The position numbers were made by a program, and so were the translations under genes. Positions 1 through 8,206 of a stretch of 12,242 nt of DNA are shown one piece after another; position 1 is the first letter of the stretch, and each line of letters opens with the position of its first letter. The DNA comes from CAYNRA01 sp964399465 (lineage in GTDB: Bacteria; Bacteroidota; Bacteroidia; Cytophagales; Spirosomataceae): positions 1-12,242 of the forward strand of contig CAYNRA010000085.1 of assembly GCA_964399465.1 (NCBI GenBank), written 5' to 3'. The notes under the pieces are model-generated. The model saw only the letters and a program-made list of their open reading frames with translations. It ran no database searches and had not been told where the DNA came from.

Positions 1-2
1 AA

Positions 3-59
3 GAAGCGAAAGAAGTACGAAAATTTCTAACTGATTTTTTGATGGAGCTTGGTGAATAA
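3..59 (+). CDS. 3' end of an upstream gene (partial, unidentified)
   Basis: The frame is open from the left window edge to a TAA at 57-59. It gives an 18-residue tail rich in charged and hydrophobic residues (ending FLMELGE), which looks like an amphipathic C-terminal helix. It lies about 90 bases before the phosphatase start, on the same strand. Nothing in so short a tail identifies a family. It could also be a chance open frame, since only 18 codons are visible. Confidence 0.45.
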   Translation, partial: EAKEVRKFLTDFLMELGE

Positions 60-89
60 AACCATATTCTAGTTCAAGTACTTTCGAGA

Positions 90-122
90 TTTGGGAAAAT
101 TGACAAACTTGATGTAGTTTTA
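90..122 (+). promoter_or_regulatory. Candidate Bacteroidota-type promoter of the phosphatase gene
   Basis: TTTG at 90-93 is followed after 21 bases by TAGTTTTA at 115-122, close to the Bacteroidota -33/-7 pattern TTTG and TAnnTTTG. A transcript would begin near 128, leaving a leader of about 20 bases before the TTG at 150. This fits that start and argues against any start further upstream. The match was made by eye in AT-rich DNA, so chance is possible. Confidence 0.35.
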
Positions 123-149
123 ACAATCATTGTCCCAAACACGAACAAC

Positions 150-2495
150 TTGAACTTGCAAACACTCTTATTGCTTGGTTTAATCCAAGCAGTAGATTTC
201 AGCGTATGTGCTCAAACAATAGAGCTACATCCCTATTTACAACAACCAACACAAAAGTCCATCGGAATACAGTGGAGATTTACTGAACCAAGTAATGGAA
301 CTATCAGGTATTATTCTGTGGATAATCCTGGCGTTAAGTTTGAAAAAAGGAGTGACAAAATTCAAAAAGACCATTTTGTTGTTCTAACTGAGTTAACCCC
401 CAATTCAAGTTATAGATATGAGGTCAAAGGGAATAATAATGTTTGGCAAAGTCATCCCGAATATTATTTCCGTACGGCTCCCTCAGATGCGAACCAAAAG
501 ATACGTATTTGGGCAATGGGAGATTTTGGGGACTTGCGTAAACAAGACTATGTACGAACGCAAACGGGTGTCCGTGATACCCATTTAAAAACAAAAGCCA
601 ATCACACGGATTTGTGGCTTTGGTTAGGAGATATGGCATATGGAAACAATAAAGACTCAGTTACTCAGAAAAACGTTTTTGACTTTTTCGAACCGAAAAT
701 ACTCAGCAATACACCTATTGTAACCGTACCAGGAAATCATGAATATTACGAGAACAATGTATTTGATCGGCTTGATAGCCAAATCGTCTATTTTGACCTT
801 GTTAATCCACCCGTAAGCGGCGAGGCGAATGGACTTCCATCGTATAACAAGTCCTACTACTCTATGCGTTACGGCCCATTACATATTATTGCGCTCAACT
901 CGTATGGAAAAGAAAATGGCAAACTTTTGTACGACACAGACAGCAAACAATACCAATGGCTAAAAAAAGAGTTAGAACATTCAAAAGATGCACTTTGGAA
1001 AGTAGTAATTCTGCACCACCCACCCTATACTAAAAGATCTCACGATTCAGATGCAGAACAAGAGCTAGTTCAATTAAGAAAGGCTTTGGTCCCTCTTTTT
1101 GATACATACAATATAGATTTAGTTCTCACAGGACATAGCCATATTTACGAACGTTCTCATTTGATAGCAAATCATACAGGCCATTCAGCAGAATTTAATT
1201 CTACAGTTCACATAAAACAAGATGTTACTGGTCGCTATACATCCACAGAACCTCCATACATAAACAAAAAAGAAGGCACTATTTATTGTGTGGTTGGATC
1301 AGGTGGGCGACTAGAACTACCCGCTCGAAGTGCAGAATCACCCCACCCTACTTCTGTGTATAGTCAAATTGAAGTAGGTGGTTCTCTCTTATTCACCATT
1401 GAAAACAACAGACTAGATGCCCAATGGACAGCCTCCACTGGTGAAGTAATGGATCAATTTACTGTCTTTAAAAATGTCAATTCAACCATAAAAAAGAAGA
1501 TAATTGAAAATGAAGTCTTTACACTAGAGGCATCTTGGCCTGGAAGTTACAGATGGAGCCACAGCTCGGCTAAAACGAAAAAAATCCAACTCCAAACAGA
1601 CAAAAACATTCAAGTAACAGTTACAGACTCCCTAGGATATCTGAAAGATGTTTTTGAAATCGAGGTAGAACCCTTACCGCCTCTTAAAGCAGTTAGTATG
1701 CTTTTGCAACCTAAAAATTTTTATTGCCCATTTGATACATTAACTATTTCTACTAAAATTACGCATGCACGACCTGATTTGGCCTATAAGCTTCAACTTT
1801 CCGATGAAAATGGAAATTTTGAACGACCTATTCTAGAGACAACTTGGTCATCTGAGCTAACAAAAATTAGCATACCCAACAGCATACGTATTTCAAATAA
1901 GTATACATTTCGAGTCATTCCCATGAATTTTACAAACTTTGAAAGTGTCGGCACAGAATTTATCCAATTTCATAAGCCCCTGCGGATTACAACGGTTTCT
2001 CCCTCACAAATTCCGTACAATTCAACAATTGACCTTACCTTTCAGTCAGAAGGTTCTCTTCCTGGTCGTGGACTAATCAATGCAACTATTCCTGTAGTTA
2101 TAGACAAACCAAACCAAGCTTTTCAAGTAACTGTTCCTCCCAATTCGATACAATATGAACTAACTGAAATAAGAAATCAATGTGGTTTGGGTGTGCTTGA
2201 CAAGAAGAAAGTGACCGTCTTAGCACCCTTGCAAGCAGAACCAAATCAATCCCAGCAATGGATTACATTTCCCAATCCTACCGAGGATAGACTATACTTA
2301 CAAGTACCAAAAAATACATCTGATTATTCTATGAGATTGGTTGACATATCAGGTATATCTAAGAAAATTACTTCAGAGAAGATAAATGACTCTCTTTTAT
2401 TACTAGATATTAGCCACTTAGCAAGTGGGAAATATATTTTGGAAATTCAATCTGGCACACAAAAGATTAAGAAAGTTTTTATAAAAGTAGAATAA
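150..2495 (+). CDS. Secreted purple-acid-phosphatase-like metallophosphoesterase with T9SS sorting domain
   Basis: Probable exported phosphomonoesterase releasing phosphate from organic esters; the substrate is unknown. Residues 1-21 form a hydrophobic signal peptide with a likely cut after VCA. A fibronectin-like PAP N-terminal domain follows (about 23-110), then the metallophosphatase domain (about 118-440). All five metal-binding blocks are present: GDFGD (D125), GDMAY (D161, Y164), GNHE (N196, H197), HH at 289-290, and GHSH followed by YER (H329, H331). Residues about 445-700 look like beta-rich Ig/PKD-type repeats of unknown role. From about 703 to the end is a T9SS type-A sorting domain, with PNP at 708-710 and a final strand pattern ASGKYILEI followed by a basic tail. 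The product should pass Sec and then the outer membrane by T9SS, to be released or surface-anchored. The start is odd: there is no in-frame ATG between the upstream stop (57-59) and TTG 150, and the signal peptide lacks the usual N-terminal lysines. TTG at 156 is an alternative. Confidence 0.9.
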   Translation: MNLQTLLLLGLIQAVDFSVCAQTIELHPYLQQPTQKSIGIQWRFTEPSNGTIRYYSVDNPGVKFEKRSDKIQKDHFVVLTELTPNSSYRYEVKGNNNVWQSHPEYYFRTAPSDANQKIRIWAMGDFGDLRKQDYVRTQTGVRDTHLKTKANHTDLWLWLGDMAYGNNKDSVTQKNVFDFFEPKILSNTPIVTVPGNHEYYENNVFDRLDSQIVYFDLVNPPVSGEANGLPSYNKSYYSMRYGPLHIIALNSYGKENGKLLYDTDSKQYQWLKKELEHSKDALWKVVILHHPPYTKRSHDSDAEQELVQLRKALVPLFDTYNIDLVLTGHSHIYERSHLIANHTGHSAEFNSTVHIKQDVTGRYTSTEPPYINKKEGTIYCVVGSGGRLELPARSAESPHPTSVYSQIEVGGSLLFTIENNRLDAQWTASTGEVMDQFTVFKNVNSTIKKKIIENEVFTLEASWPGSYRWSHSSAKTKKIQLQTDKNIQVTVTDSLGYLKDVFEIEVEPLPPLKAVSMLLQPKNFYCPFDTLTISTKITHARPDLAYKLQLSDENGNFERPILETTWSSELTKISIPNSIRISNKYTFRVIPMNFTNFESVGTEFIQFHKPLRITTVSPSQIPYNSTIDLTFQSEGSLPGRGLINATIPVVIDKPNQAFQVTVPPNSIQYELTEIRNQCGLGVLDKKKVTVLAPLQAEPNQSQQWITFPNPTEDRLYLQVPKNTSDYSMRLVDISGISKKITSEKINDSLLLLDISHLASGKYILEIQSGTQKIKKVFIKVE

Positions 2496-2743
2496 TAGGT
2501 TTCAGATGAATAGTTAATTGTGATTTATTCAAAAATGAGAAGAAAACGAGTTTTGAAATGAGTTTAAAACTCACCTAAAGTCTCAGACATTTAGCTCGGA
2601 TTTCCACTTTTATTTTGCAGATAGTTACCGTAATAAATTTAGATTCTTCTACTTCAATTTAAAAATTCAAATCACCTTAGTTGTCAGCTTTTTAAGGTTT
2701 CATCCAAGGAAAAGTGGAAAAAATAGAGATTTAAAGTATCTTT
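2496..2743. other. Intergenic region between phosphatase and regulator
   Basis: About 250 AT-rich bases with no convincing coding frame. Two weak inverted repeats are visible: GAGTTTT/AAAACTC (2548-2554 with 2566-2572) and ACCTTA/TAAGGT (2674-2679 with 2693-2698). Either could act as a weak terminator, but neither has a long T-tract directly after it. The 3' end contains the -7-like element listed separately. Confidence 0.5.
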
Positions 2744-2744
2744 A
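2737..2744 (+). promoter_or_regulatory. Candidate -7 element of the XRE regulator gene
   Basis: TATCTTTA at 2737-2744 resembles the Bacteroidota -7 box TAnnTTTG, but no good TTTG lies 19-21 bases upstream. It overlaps the first ATG (2744) of the longest frame. If it is the -7 box, transcription would begin near 2750, past that ATG, which supports the second ATG at 2783 as the real start. Confidence 0.25.
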
Positions 2745-2782
2745 TGCTCATTTACTATAACCACTTTAACGAAGATAACCCT

Positions 2783-4270
2783 ATGAGCCTCAATACTGAC
2801 CATATTCGATTGATTTTCGGACTGAAACTCAAGCAATTACGCCAAGAAAAAGGGCTATCTCTAAGTGATCTTTCCCAAAAATCAGGTTTATCTGTATCTT
2901 ACATAAATGAAATCGAGAAAGGGAAAAAATACCCAAAGTCAGATAAGATTGTCTCACTTGCAGAGGCGATGGAGGTTGAATACGACCACCTAGTCTCTTT
3001 GAAGTTGAATAAAAAGTTACAACCTATTTCCGAATTACTTAACTCAAATTTCTTAACCGAAATTCCCTTTGATTTTTTTGGAATTGACCCCGCAAATCTC
3101 CTTGAAATGCTTTCAGATGCCCCCATTAAATTGAGTGCATTTATCAATACAATTATTGAAATAGGCAGGAATTACAATATGAGTGTGGAGCGTTTTTACT
3201 TTGCTGTCCTGCGGTCTTACCAAGAAATGCACGATAATTATTTTCCAGAATTAGAGGCAGAAGCAGACCGCTTTTTTTCTGAACTAGGGATCGATATTAA
3301 CACACAATTGGACGAATTTTTCCTTTCTAATTTACTCGCTGATAAATACCAAATCTCCATCGAATATTTTGATGAAGAAGAATACCCAACCATCGCGAAT
3401 ATTCGCTCTATACTACTACCAAAGAAAAACAAACTCATGATCAACAAGCGGATTTCATCAGACCAGCGTGCTTTTACGATGGGAAGAGAAATCGGTTTTA
3501 TTTATATGAATTTGAAAGAAAGACCCTTGACTTCTTCGTGGGTGGAAATCAATTCATTTGATGAAGTACTCAATAATTTTAAAGCATCTTATTTTGCAGG
3601 AGCCATTCTTATTCGTCGTGAAAAGATGATTCAAAAACTTACTCATTTCTTTGAGCAAGAATCGTGGCAACCTGAGTTACTAGGTAAAATGGCCGAATCT
3701 TTTCAAGCTACCCCTGAGACACTTTACCATAGAATCAGCAATGTTCTTCCTAAATACTTTGGTATCAATAAGTTATTCTACCTCCGTTTTGAGTCTATGG
3801 TTGGAAAAAATAACTATTCTCTCACCAAAGAAATGCATTTATCCAAGCAGCATGATCCGCACGAAACACAAAAAGAACATTATTGTAGAAGATGGGTTTC
3901 ATTGAATATTTTAGACGATTTATCTAGTAAACAGTTATCAAATAGCTATAAAAAGCCACTTGTTGATGCGCAAATATCTGAATATACGGATGTTGATAAT
4001 CAATATTTCGTGATGTCAATGGCGCGTCCTTTAAGCATTTTGAAGCAAATAAATGTAAGCGTCACACTAGGATTTGAAATAGATGCCCAACTCAAGGAAA
4101 AAATAAAATTCCTAAATGATGAAAAAATTCCTGTACGGAAAGTCAATCAGACATGCGAAAGATGCAGTATTTTTGATTGCCAGGAAAGAATTGCGGCTCC
4201 TATTGTATTACAAAAAATAAACCAGCAATCTGAAATGAAGCGAATCTTGGAAGAAATCAGTGAGAACTGA
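2783..4270 (+). CDS. XRE-family regulator with degenerate ImmA/IrrE (M78-like) domain and C-terminal Cys cluster
   Basis: Probable DNA-binding transcription regulator, 495 residues. The longest frame opens at 2744 and adds 13 residues unlike an HTH N-terminus. I prefer ATG 2783, which puts the helix-turn-helix near the N-terminus as is usual in this family. Numbering here follows the longer frame. The HTH spans about 22-76 (LSLSDLSQKSGLS, then a recognition helix ending NEIEKGKKYP). A central region (about 170-300) has the layout of an ImmA/IrrE domain, but the zinc motif HExxH reads REIGF (248-252) and the downstream ExxAN block is also altered, so peptidase activity is unlikely. The C-terminus carries C471-x2-C474-x4-C479, as in the RamB/ScfR short-chain fatty-acyl regulator family; a ligand role is inferred from that family. 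The gene converges on legF with no base between the stop codons. Its target is unknown, and adjacency to the leg operon does not prove regulation of it. Confidence 0.8.
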   Translation: MSLNTDHIRLIFGLKLKQLRQEKGLSLSDLSQKSGLSVSYINEIEKGKKYPKSDKIVSLAEAMEVEYDHLVSLKLNKKLQPISELLNSNFLTEIPFDFFGIDPANLLEMLSDAPIKLSAFINTIIEIGRNYNMSVERFYFAVLRSYQEMHDNYFPELEAEADRFFSELGIDINTQLDEFFLSNLLADKYQISIEYFDEEEYPTIANIRSILLPKKNKLMINKRISSDQRAFTMGREIGFIYMNLKERPLTSSWVEINSFDEVLNNFKASYFAGAILIRREKMIQKLTHFFEQESWQPELLGKMAESFQATPETLYHRISNVLPKYFGINKLFYLRFESMVGKNNYSLTKEMHLSKQHDPHETQKEHYCRRWVSLNILDDLSSKQLSNSYKKPLVDAQISEYTDVDNQYFVMSMARPLSILKQINVSVTLGFEIDAQLKEKIKFLNDEKIPVRKVNQTCERCSIFDCQERIAAPIVLQKINQQSEMKRILEEISEN

Positions 4271-4996
4271 TTACTTCCAATCGATCAAAGGTTCCTCGAT
4301 GGTTTGATGATTCCATAACCACTCTGCCCATAAAAAATCTTTGGGAGTATCTAAATCTACTGAAAAACGGGTATCCATCTTATACTTTTGAATAAATCCA
4401 AAGTCTGAGAACCCGTTTGCTGCTTGTAATGAAGCATTTCTAAATAAATACAATGAACCATTAAATGCATACGTAGGTGGACAGTCTTGTCGTCTCGTTA
4501 TGTTTCCCAAAGTTTTAGATAAGTGCAAAAAACCGTTTGTATTCTCTTCAAATAAATTAAAATATGGGCTATTTTTTGACTCTGTAACAGATACAATCAC
4601 GTCTGTATTCTCCTGAAAACTAGCTAACATTTCCTCTAAATGACCTTTTAGCCGAAAAGGAGATGTTGGTTGGAGTAACACAATGGTCTCCCAATGTTGT
4701 CCTTTTTCTGCATAAAATTTGATTGCATGTTTAAGAACATCAAAAGTGGTAGATGTATCTGTAGATAAAGATTCTGGACGTATGAAAGGAATTTCATATC
4801 CTTCTTTTTTAACCAATTCAACTATATCAAGATCGTCTGTTGAAATACAAATTTGAGTATCAGGAACAAACAACCGCGCATAGGACAAACTATGCATAAT
4901 TAAAGGGCGTCCCGCTAGTATTTTTATATTTTTACGAGGTACGCCCTTAGATCCACCCCGAGCAGGAATTACAAAAAGTGTCTTATCAAAATTCAT
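4271..4996 (-). CDS. legF: CMP-legionaminic acid synthetase (CMP-nonulosonate cytidylyltransferase)
   Basis: Transfers CMP from CTP to the nine-carbon acid made by LegI, giving the activated donor for glycosyltransferases; cytoplasmic, last step of the pathway. The 241-residue length fits the NeuA/LegF/PtmB family. The nucleotide-binding motif IPARGGSKGVPRKN is at 10-23, STDD at 52-55, QPTSPFR at 110-116, and the metal-binding segment VDLDTPKD near the C-terminus. It is the last gene of the operon; its ATG overlaps the ptmE stop by four bases (ATGA), indicating translational coupling. No terminator can fit downstream, because its TAA abuts the TGA of the convergent regulator gene. Sequence alone does not separate legionaminic from other nonulosonic substrates; the assignment rests on the neighbouring LegB/LegC/PtmE set. 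Confidence 0.88.
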   Translation of the reverse strand: MNFDKTLFVIPARGGSKGVPRKNIKILAGRPLIMHSLSYARLFVPDTQICISTDDLDIVELVKKEGYEIPFIRPESLSTDTSTTFDVLKHAIKFYAEKGQHWETIVLLQPTSPFRLKGHLEEMLASFQENTDVIVSVTESKNSPYFNLFEENTNGFLHLSKTLGNITRRQDCPPTYAFNGSLYLFRNASLQAANGFSDFGFIQKYKMDTRFSVDLDTPKDFLWAEWLWNHQTIEEPLIDWK

Positions 4997-6039
4997 ATCC
5001 CTAAATGCTTAATGTCTTCTTGTGCTTTCTTATAATCTTCCATCCTGCCAATATCTAACCAATAGCCAACAATAGGTTCAGCTACTAATTTTAGCTCTTT
5101 TTCAATGATTAACTCCATTAAATCTGTTGCATCAAACCGTTGATTACTAGGAATATAACTCATTAATTCTTTTTTAAATAAATAAATTCCAGCATTTGAG
5201 AAATAGGTAAAAGACGGTTTCTCTTTGAATCCAAAAACTTGTTTTTCATCTCCTCCGACCTCCAGCACAGCATACGGAACATTGACGGTATAGGGCACGG
5301 CAGCAACAGCCATATCTGCCTTTTTTTCCAGAAACGAAGTAAAAAAATCAGCCAGGGAAATATCCGTCAATAAATCAGAATTCATTACTAAAACATAGGG
5401 ATTCTGAATTGTTGCTAGCTGTGCAGCGGCTCCCATTGTTCCGAGCGGCGTAGTTTCGTGTAAATAATCTATATGGATATTTCGAGAGCTACCATCCCCA
5501 AAATAGGACTGGATTTGTTCACCTAAATACCGAACAGAAATAGCAATATCTGTGATACCATACTTTCGAAGTAAATCCAAATTATGTTCGATAATCGGTT
5601 TTTCACCTACCTTGAGCATGGGTTTAGGAGTTGTATCTGTCAAAGGTTTTAATCTTTCTCCTCTCCCACCTGCCATGATCACGGCTGTTATCGGTAAGTT
5701 TGCTTGTGTTTCATGCGTATCAATGAACCGGATAAGTTGATTTTGATTATCTAGCAAGGGAACCCAGCGAATATTAAGTGCTTTTGCCTCTGCTAATTCT
5801 CTAAAACCGAACGAAGGCGTAAAAAATCGAAAATGTGGGAACATAAATCGAGTAACTGCGTCATCTATCGATAAATGTTGAATAAGTCCACGTCGGATAT
5901 CACCATCTGTCAATGAACCAATGATTTGCCCCTTTTCTTCTACAAATAAAACAGGAGCAACTGCCCCTAATTTATCTAGTTGCCGAAGTGCATCACGTGC
6001 AGATAATTGAGAAGAAATTAGTAATTGAGCGGCATTCAT
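4993..6039 (-). CDS. ptmE: Glucosamine-1-phosphate guanylyltransferase with N-terminal CBS pair (PtmE type)
   Basis: Probably joins GTP to a glucosamine-1-phosphate (or its N-acetyl form), making the GDP-sugar that enters the legionaminic pathway. Residues about 1-115 form two CBS domains (first ending in GSLTDGDIRRGL). From about 117 there is a sugar-1-phosphate nucleotidyltransferase domain with MAGGRGERLKPLTDTTPKPM, a downstream EKP, NSD at the metal site, and a closing GYWLDIGRMEDY. This CBS plus transferase layout is that of Campylobacter PtmE. The CBS pair may bind a nucleotide and tune activity (inference). The gene overlaps legG and legF by four bases each (ATGA). The GTP preference comes from family and context, not from a residue I can point to; other nucleotides are possible. 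Confidence 0.82.
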   Translation of the reverse strand: MNAAQLLISSQLSARDALRQLDKLGAVAPVLFVEEKGQIIGSLTDGDIRRGLIQHLSIDDAVTRFMFPHFRFFTPSFGFRELAEAKALNIRWVPLLDNQNQLIRFIDTHETQANLPITAVIMAGGRGERLKPLTDTTPKPMLKVGEKPIIEHNLDLLRKYGITDIAISVRYLGEQIQSYFGDGSSRNIHIDYLHETTPLGTMGAAAQLATIQNPYVLVMNSDLLTDISLADFFTSFLEKKADMAVAAVPYTVNVPYAVLEVGGDEKQVFGFKEKPSFTYFSNAGIYLFKKELMSYIPSNQRFDATDLMELIIEKELKLVAEPIVGYWLDIGRMEDYKKAQEDIKHLGI

Positions 6040-7196
6040 AAATCGTAAAAAGTTTTTCGAAAATCAATATTCGTTGGAAAGAAATTAAGTTGGGCAAGTA
6101 TTTTTTCAGCAGTGAGACCGTCTCCGTACACATTTTCTATACTTTTAGCCTTTTGTACAAACTCAGAAGAAATTGCTAGTTGTATGCACTTCTGAATAGA
6201 TTCAACCTGCATTTCTGTACACTGAATTACACTTGCAGCTGCTTGTCTTCCACCTTGTCGATATCCAACATTTACAGTTGGCGTACCCAAAGAGGGTACT
6301 TCAATGATGCCACTTGATGAATTACCCACCACAGCACTTGCATATTTAACGGCAGATAAATAGCGCAATTGACCGAGACTTGTATGTAAAACCAAGCGAT
6401 TTGGAAATTTACTTTTTAACGTTTTCCATGCCTCAATAATCGAACGCCCCTCAGCATCTGCATTTGGTAAGGTACAAACGAGCATATGATTGGAAGCCGT
6501 AAACAGCGCTTCAACCAAAATTTCCAACTGCTGGACTGCAGGTATTTGATCCAACGTTTCTGGGTGATATGTAATTAGTAGATACTCCTCTTTCCTATCA
6601 ATGCCAAGCGATTCCGCATTTTGCTCTTTAGAGAGTAAAGTCAACGAACGAATATTATCAAGCCCAATTGCGCCAACATTGAACACACGATCTGGAGATT
6701 CACCCAACTGAATTACTCGCTTTTTATGTTCCTCAGACGAGGTAAAATGCCAATAAGCCATTTTCGAAATCGAGTGTCTAAACGCCTCATCTGTAGCACC
6801 TTGTGTAGTCTCTCCACCATGCAAATGAATAATTGGAATATGTAAGATGTACGCGGCTGTCGCGGCAGCAAAAGCCTCAAATCGGTCACCTAAAATAACA
6901 AGAAGATCTGGAGACATTTGACGAAGTGCATCTCCATAACCCATTAAACCCAGAGCAGTTGATTTAATTTGAGCAAGTGGGGTGTCAGCTGAGAGCAAGT
7001 TTTCAACTCTAAAATCTACATGAAAACCATCACTTTCAATCTGTTGAACTGTTAGTCCAAATTCTGGTGAAAGGTGCATTCCAGAGACCAACAAAGACAA
7101 CTCCCAATCAGGAGCCGTCTGAATTTTTTTCAATAATGGAAAGAGAAGACCATAATCTGCGCGAGTTCCTGTAAAAAATCCTATTTTTCTAGCCAT
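6036..7196 (-). CDS. legG: Hydrolysing NDP-sugar 2-epimerase (LegG/NeuC family)
   Basis: Removes the nucleotide from NDP-2,4-diacetamido-2,4,6-trideoxyglucose and inverts C2, giving the free manno-configured sugar used by LegI. The 386 residues match NeuC/LegG enzymes, which have a GT-B fold. Visible motifs are GTRADYG (10-16), LGDRFE (102-107), HLHGGE (124-129) followed by GATDEAFRH (133-141), HPET, and GNSSSGIIE with a downstream GTPTVNVGYRQGGR. The start codon lies inside the end of legI (16-base overlap) and the stop overlaps the ptmE start, so expression is tightly coupled. In this cluster a GDP-linked substrate is expected, unlike UDP-GlcNAc for sialic-acid NeuC; that preference is inferred from LegB and PtmE. 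Confidence 0.88.
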   Translation of the reverse strand: MARKIGFFTGTRADYGLLFPLLKKIQTAPDWELSLLVSGMHLSPEFGLTVQQIESDGFHVDFRVENLLSADTPLAQIKSTALGLMGYGDALRQMSPDLLVILGDRFEAFAAATAAYILHIPIIHLHGGETTQGATDEAFRHSISKMAYWHFTSSEEHKKRVIQLGESPDRVFNVGAIGLDNIRSLTLLSKEQNAESLGIDRKEEYLLITYHPETLDQIPAVQQLEILVEALFTASNHMLVCTLPNADAEGRSIIEAWKTLKSKFPNRLVLHTSLGQLRYLSAVKYASAVVGNSSSGIIEVPSLGTPTVNVGYRQGGRQAAASVIQCTEMQVESIQKCIQLAISSEFVQKAKSIENVYGDGLTAEKILAQLNFFPTNIDFRKTFYDL

Positions 7197-8200
7197 TGTA
7201 TAGGTTCGTCTGGTTCATAATTTCTTGTCGCTTTCTGTCCGATAATTTCCTCCCAACGCATAGGGTTTATGCCGTTCCCGGGTCTTTTTACAGTTAAATT
7301 TTCCTCTGTAAATACATCACCAGGTTGAATGGAAGAAGCGGCCACTATACTTTTTCTAGCTACCACCTTATTTTTTTGTTCAGACGGTGTCACTGTCTTT
7401 TCAGGCGAACCTAACGAAACAGCGATGCGTTCAATCCCATCAACCATCGCTTTCAACTCATGTGGTTCGAGAGAAGCACGATGATCTGGACCTTCCATAT
7501 TTCTATCCAAGGTAAAATGTTTTTCGATTACCGTTGCACCAAGTGCAGTTGCAGCTAATGGCACTTCTATCCCCAATGTATGATCTGAATAGCCAACTTG
7601 TACACCTAGTTCATCCTTTATTCTATTCATAGCCAATAGATTAACATCTTCAAAAGGAGTCGGATATTCTGTATTACAATGCAAAACAGTTACCGTTTCA
7701 GGAGTATGCCCAAATCGATAAAGCACATCAAGTGTATCTTTAATTTCGTATAATTGCGACATCCCCGTTGACAAAATCAATTGCGGAAATGATCTAGCCA
7801 TTTTCCGTAAAAAAGGAAAATTTGTCAATTCTCCAGAAGGAATTTTACCCAACGTAATCCCTAATTCAACCAATAAGTCAATACTTTGTAAATCAAACGC
7901 CGTGGATAAAAAAGAAATTTTTTTCTCTTTGCAATAGGCGATTAAATCCAGATGGTTTTGAGGAGTTAATTCCAGCTTTCGAAGCATTTCTTCTTGGCTT
8001 TCTTCTTTTGCGTTGGCATTTTTTTTCTGGTATTCTGCTTTTTGCGCATTCTTAACAACCAAGGAAGCTGTTTTAAATGTTTGAAACTTGACATAATCTA
8101 CCTTTGCTTTTGCGGCAGCATCGATTAATCGATAGGCTAAAGCCATATCTCCGTTGTGATTTACACCAGCTTCTGCAATGATGATTGGCTTTTTTCCCAT
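7181..8200 (-). CDS. legI: N,N'-diacetyllegionaminic acid synthase (NeuB family)
   Basis: Condenses the 6-deoxy-2,4-diacetamido mannose product of LegG with phosphoenolpyruvate to give the nine-carbon acid; cytoplasmic and metal-dependent. The N-terminal TIM barrel (about 1-270) has AEAGVNHNGD at 10-19, SDHTLG with H206, EKHFTLD with H228, and GPDHRAS at 237-243. H206 and H228 correspond to the metal ligands known in NeuB. A C-terminal antifreeze-like SAF domain (about 281-339) carries VARKSIVA and the PGNGINPMRW segment typical of this family. The stop is TAG. The gene starts six bases after legH ends and overlaps legG by 16 bases. A sialic acid synthase would look similar; the surrounding LegB and LegC favour legionaminic acid. 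Confidence 0.9.
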   Translation of the reverse strand: MGKKPIIIAEAGVNHNGDMALAYRLIDAAAKAKVDYVKFQTFKTASLVVKNAQKAEYQKKNANAKEESQEEMLRKLELTPQNHLDLIAYCKEKKISFLSTAFDLQSIDLLVELGITLGKIPSGELTNFPFLRKMARSFPQLILSTGMSQLYEIKDTLDVLYRFGHTPETVTVLHCNTEYPTPFEDVNLLAMNRIKDELGVQVGYSDHTLGIEVPLAATALGATVIEKHFTLDRNMEGPDHRASLEPHELKAMVDGIERIAVSLGSPEKTVTPSEQKNKVVARKSIVAASSIQPGDVFTEENLTVKRPGNGINPMRWEEIIGQKATRNYEPDEPIQWLEK

Positions 8201-8206
8201 ATGTAC

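Noticed and set aside
424..639. 71-codon minus strand open frame
   Set aside because: Antisense to the phosphatase metal-binding region and without family features.
2548..2572. GAGTTTT/AAAACTC inverted repeat as a terminator for the phosphatase gene
   Set aside because: The stem is AT-rich and only seven pairs long, the loop is 11 bases and no T-run follows, so it is not a convincing intrinsic terminator.
2899..3447. Minus strand open frames (2899-3147 and 3238-3447)
   Set aside because: Both are antisense to the XRE regulator, are serine-rich through reverse reading, and show no motif.
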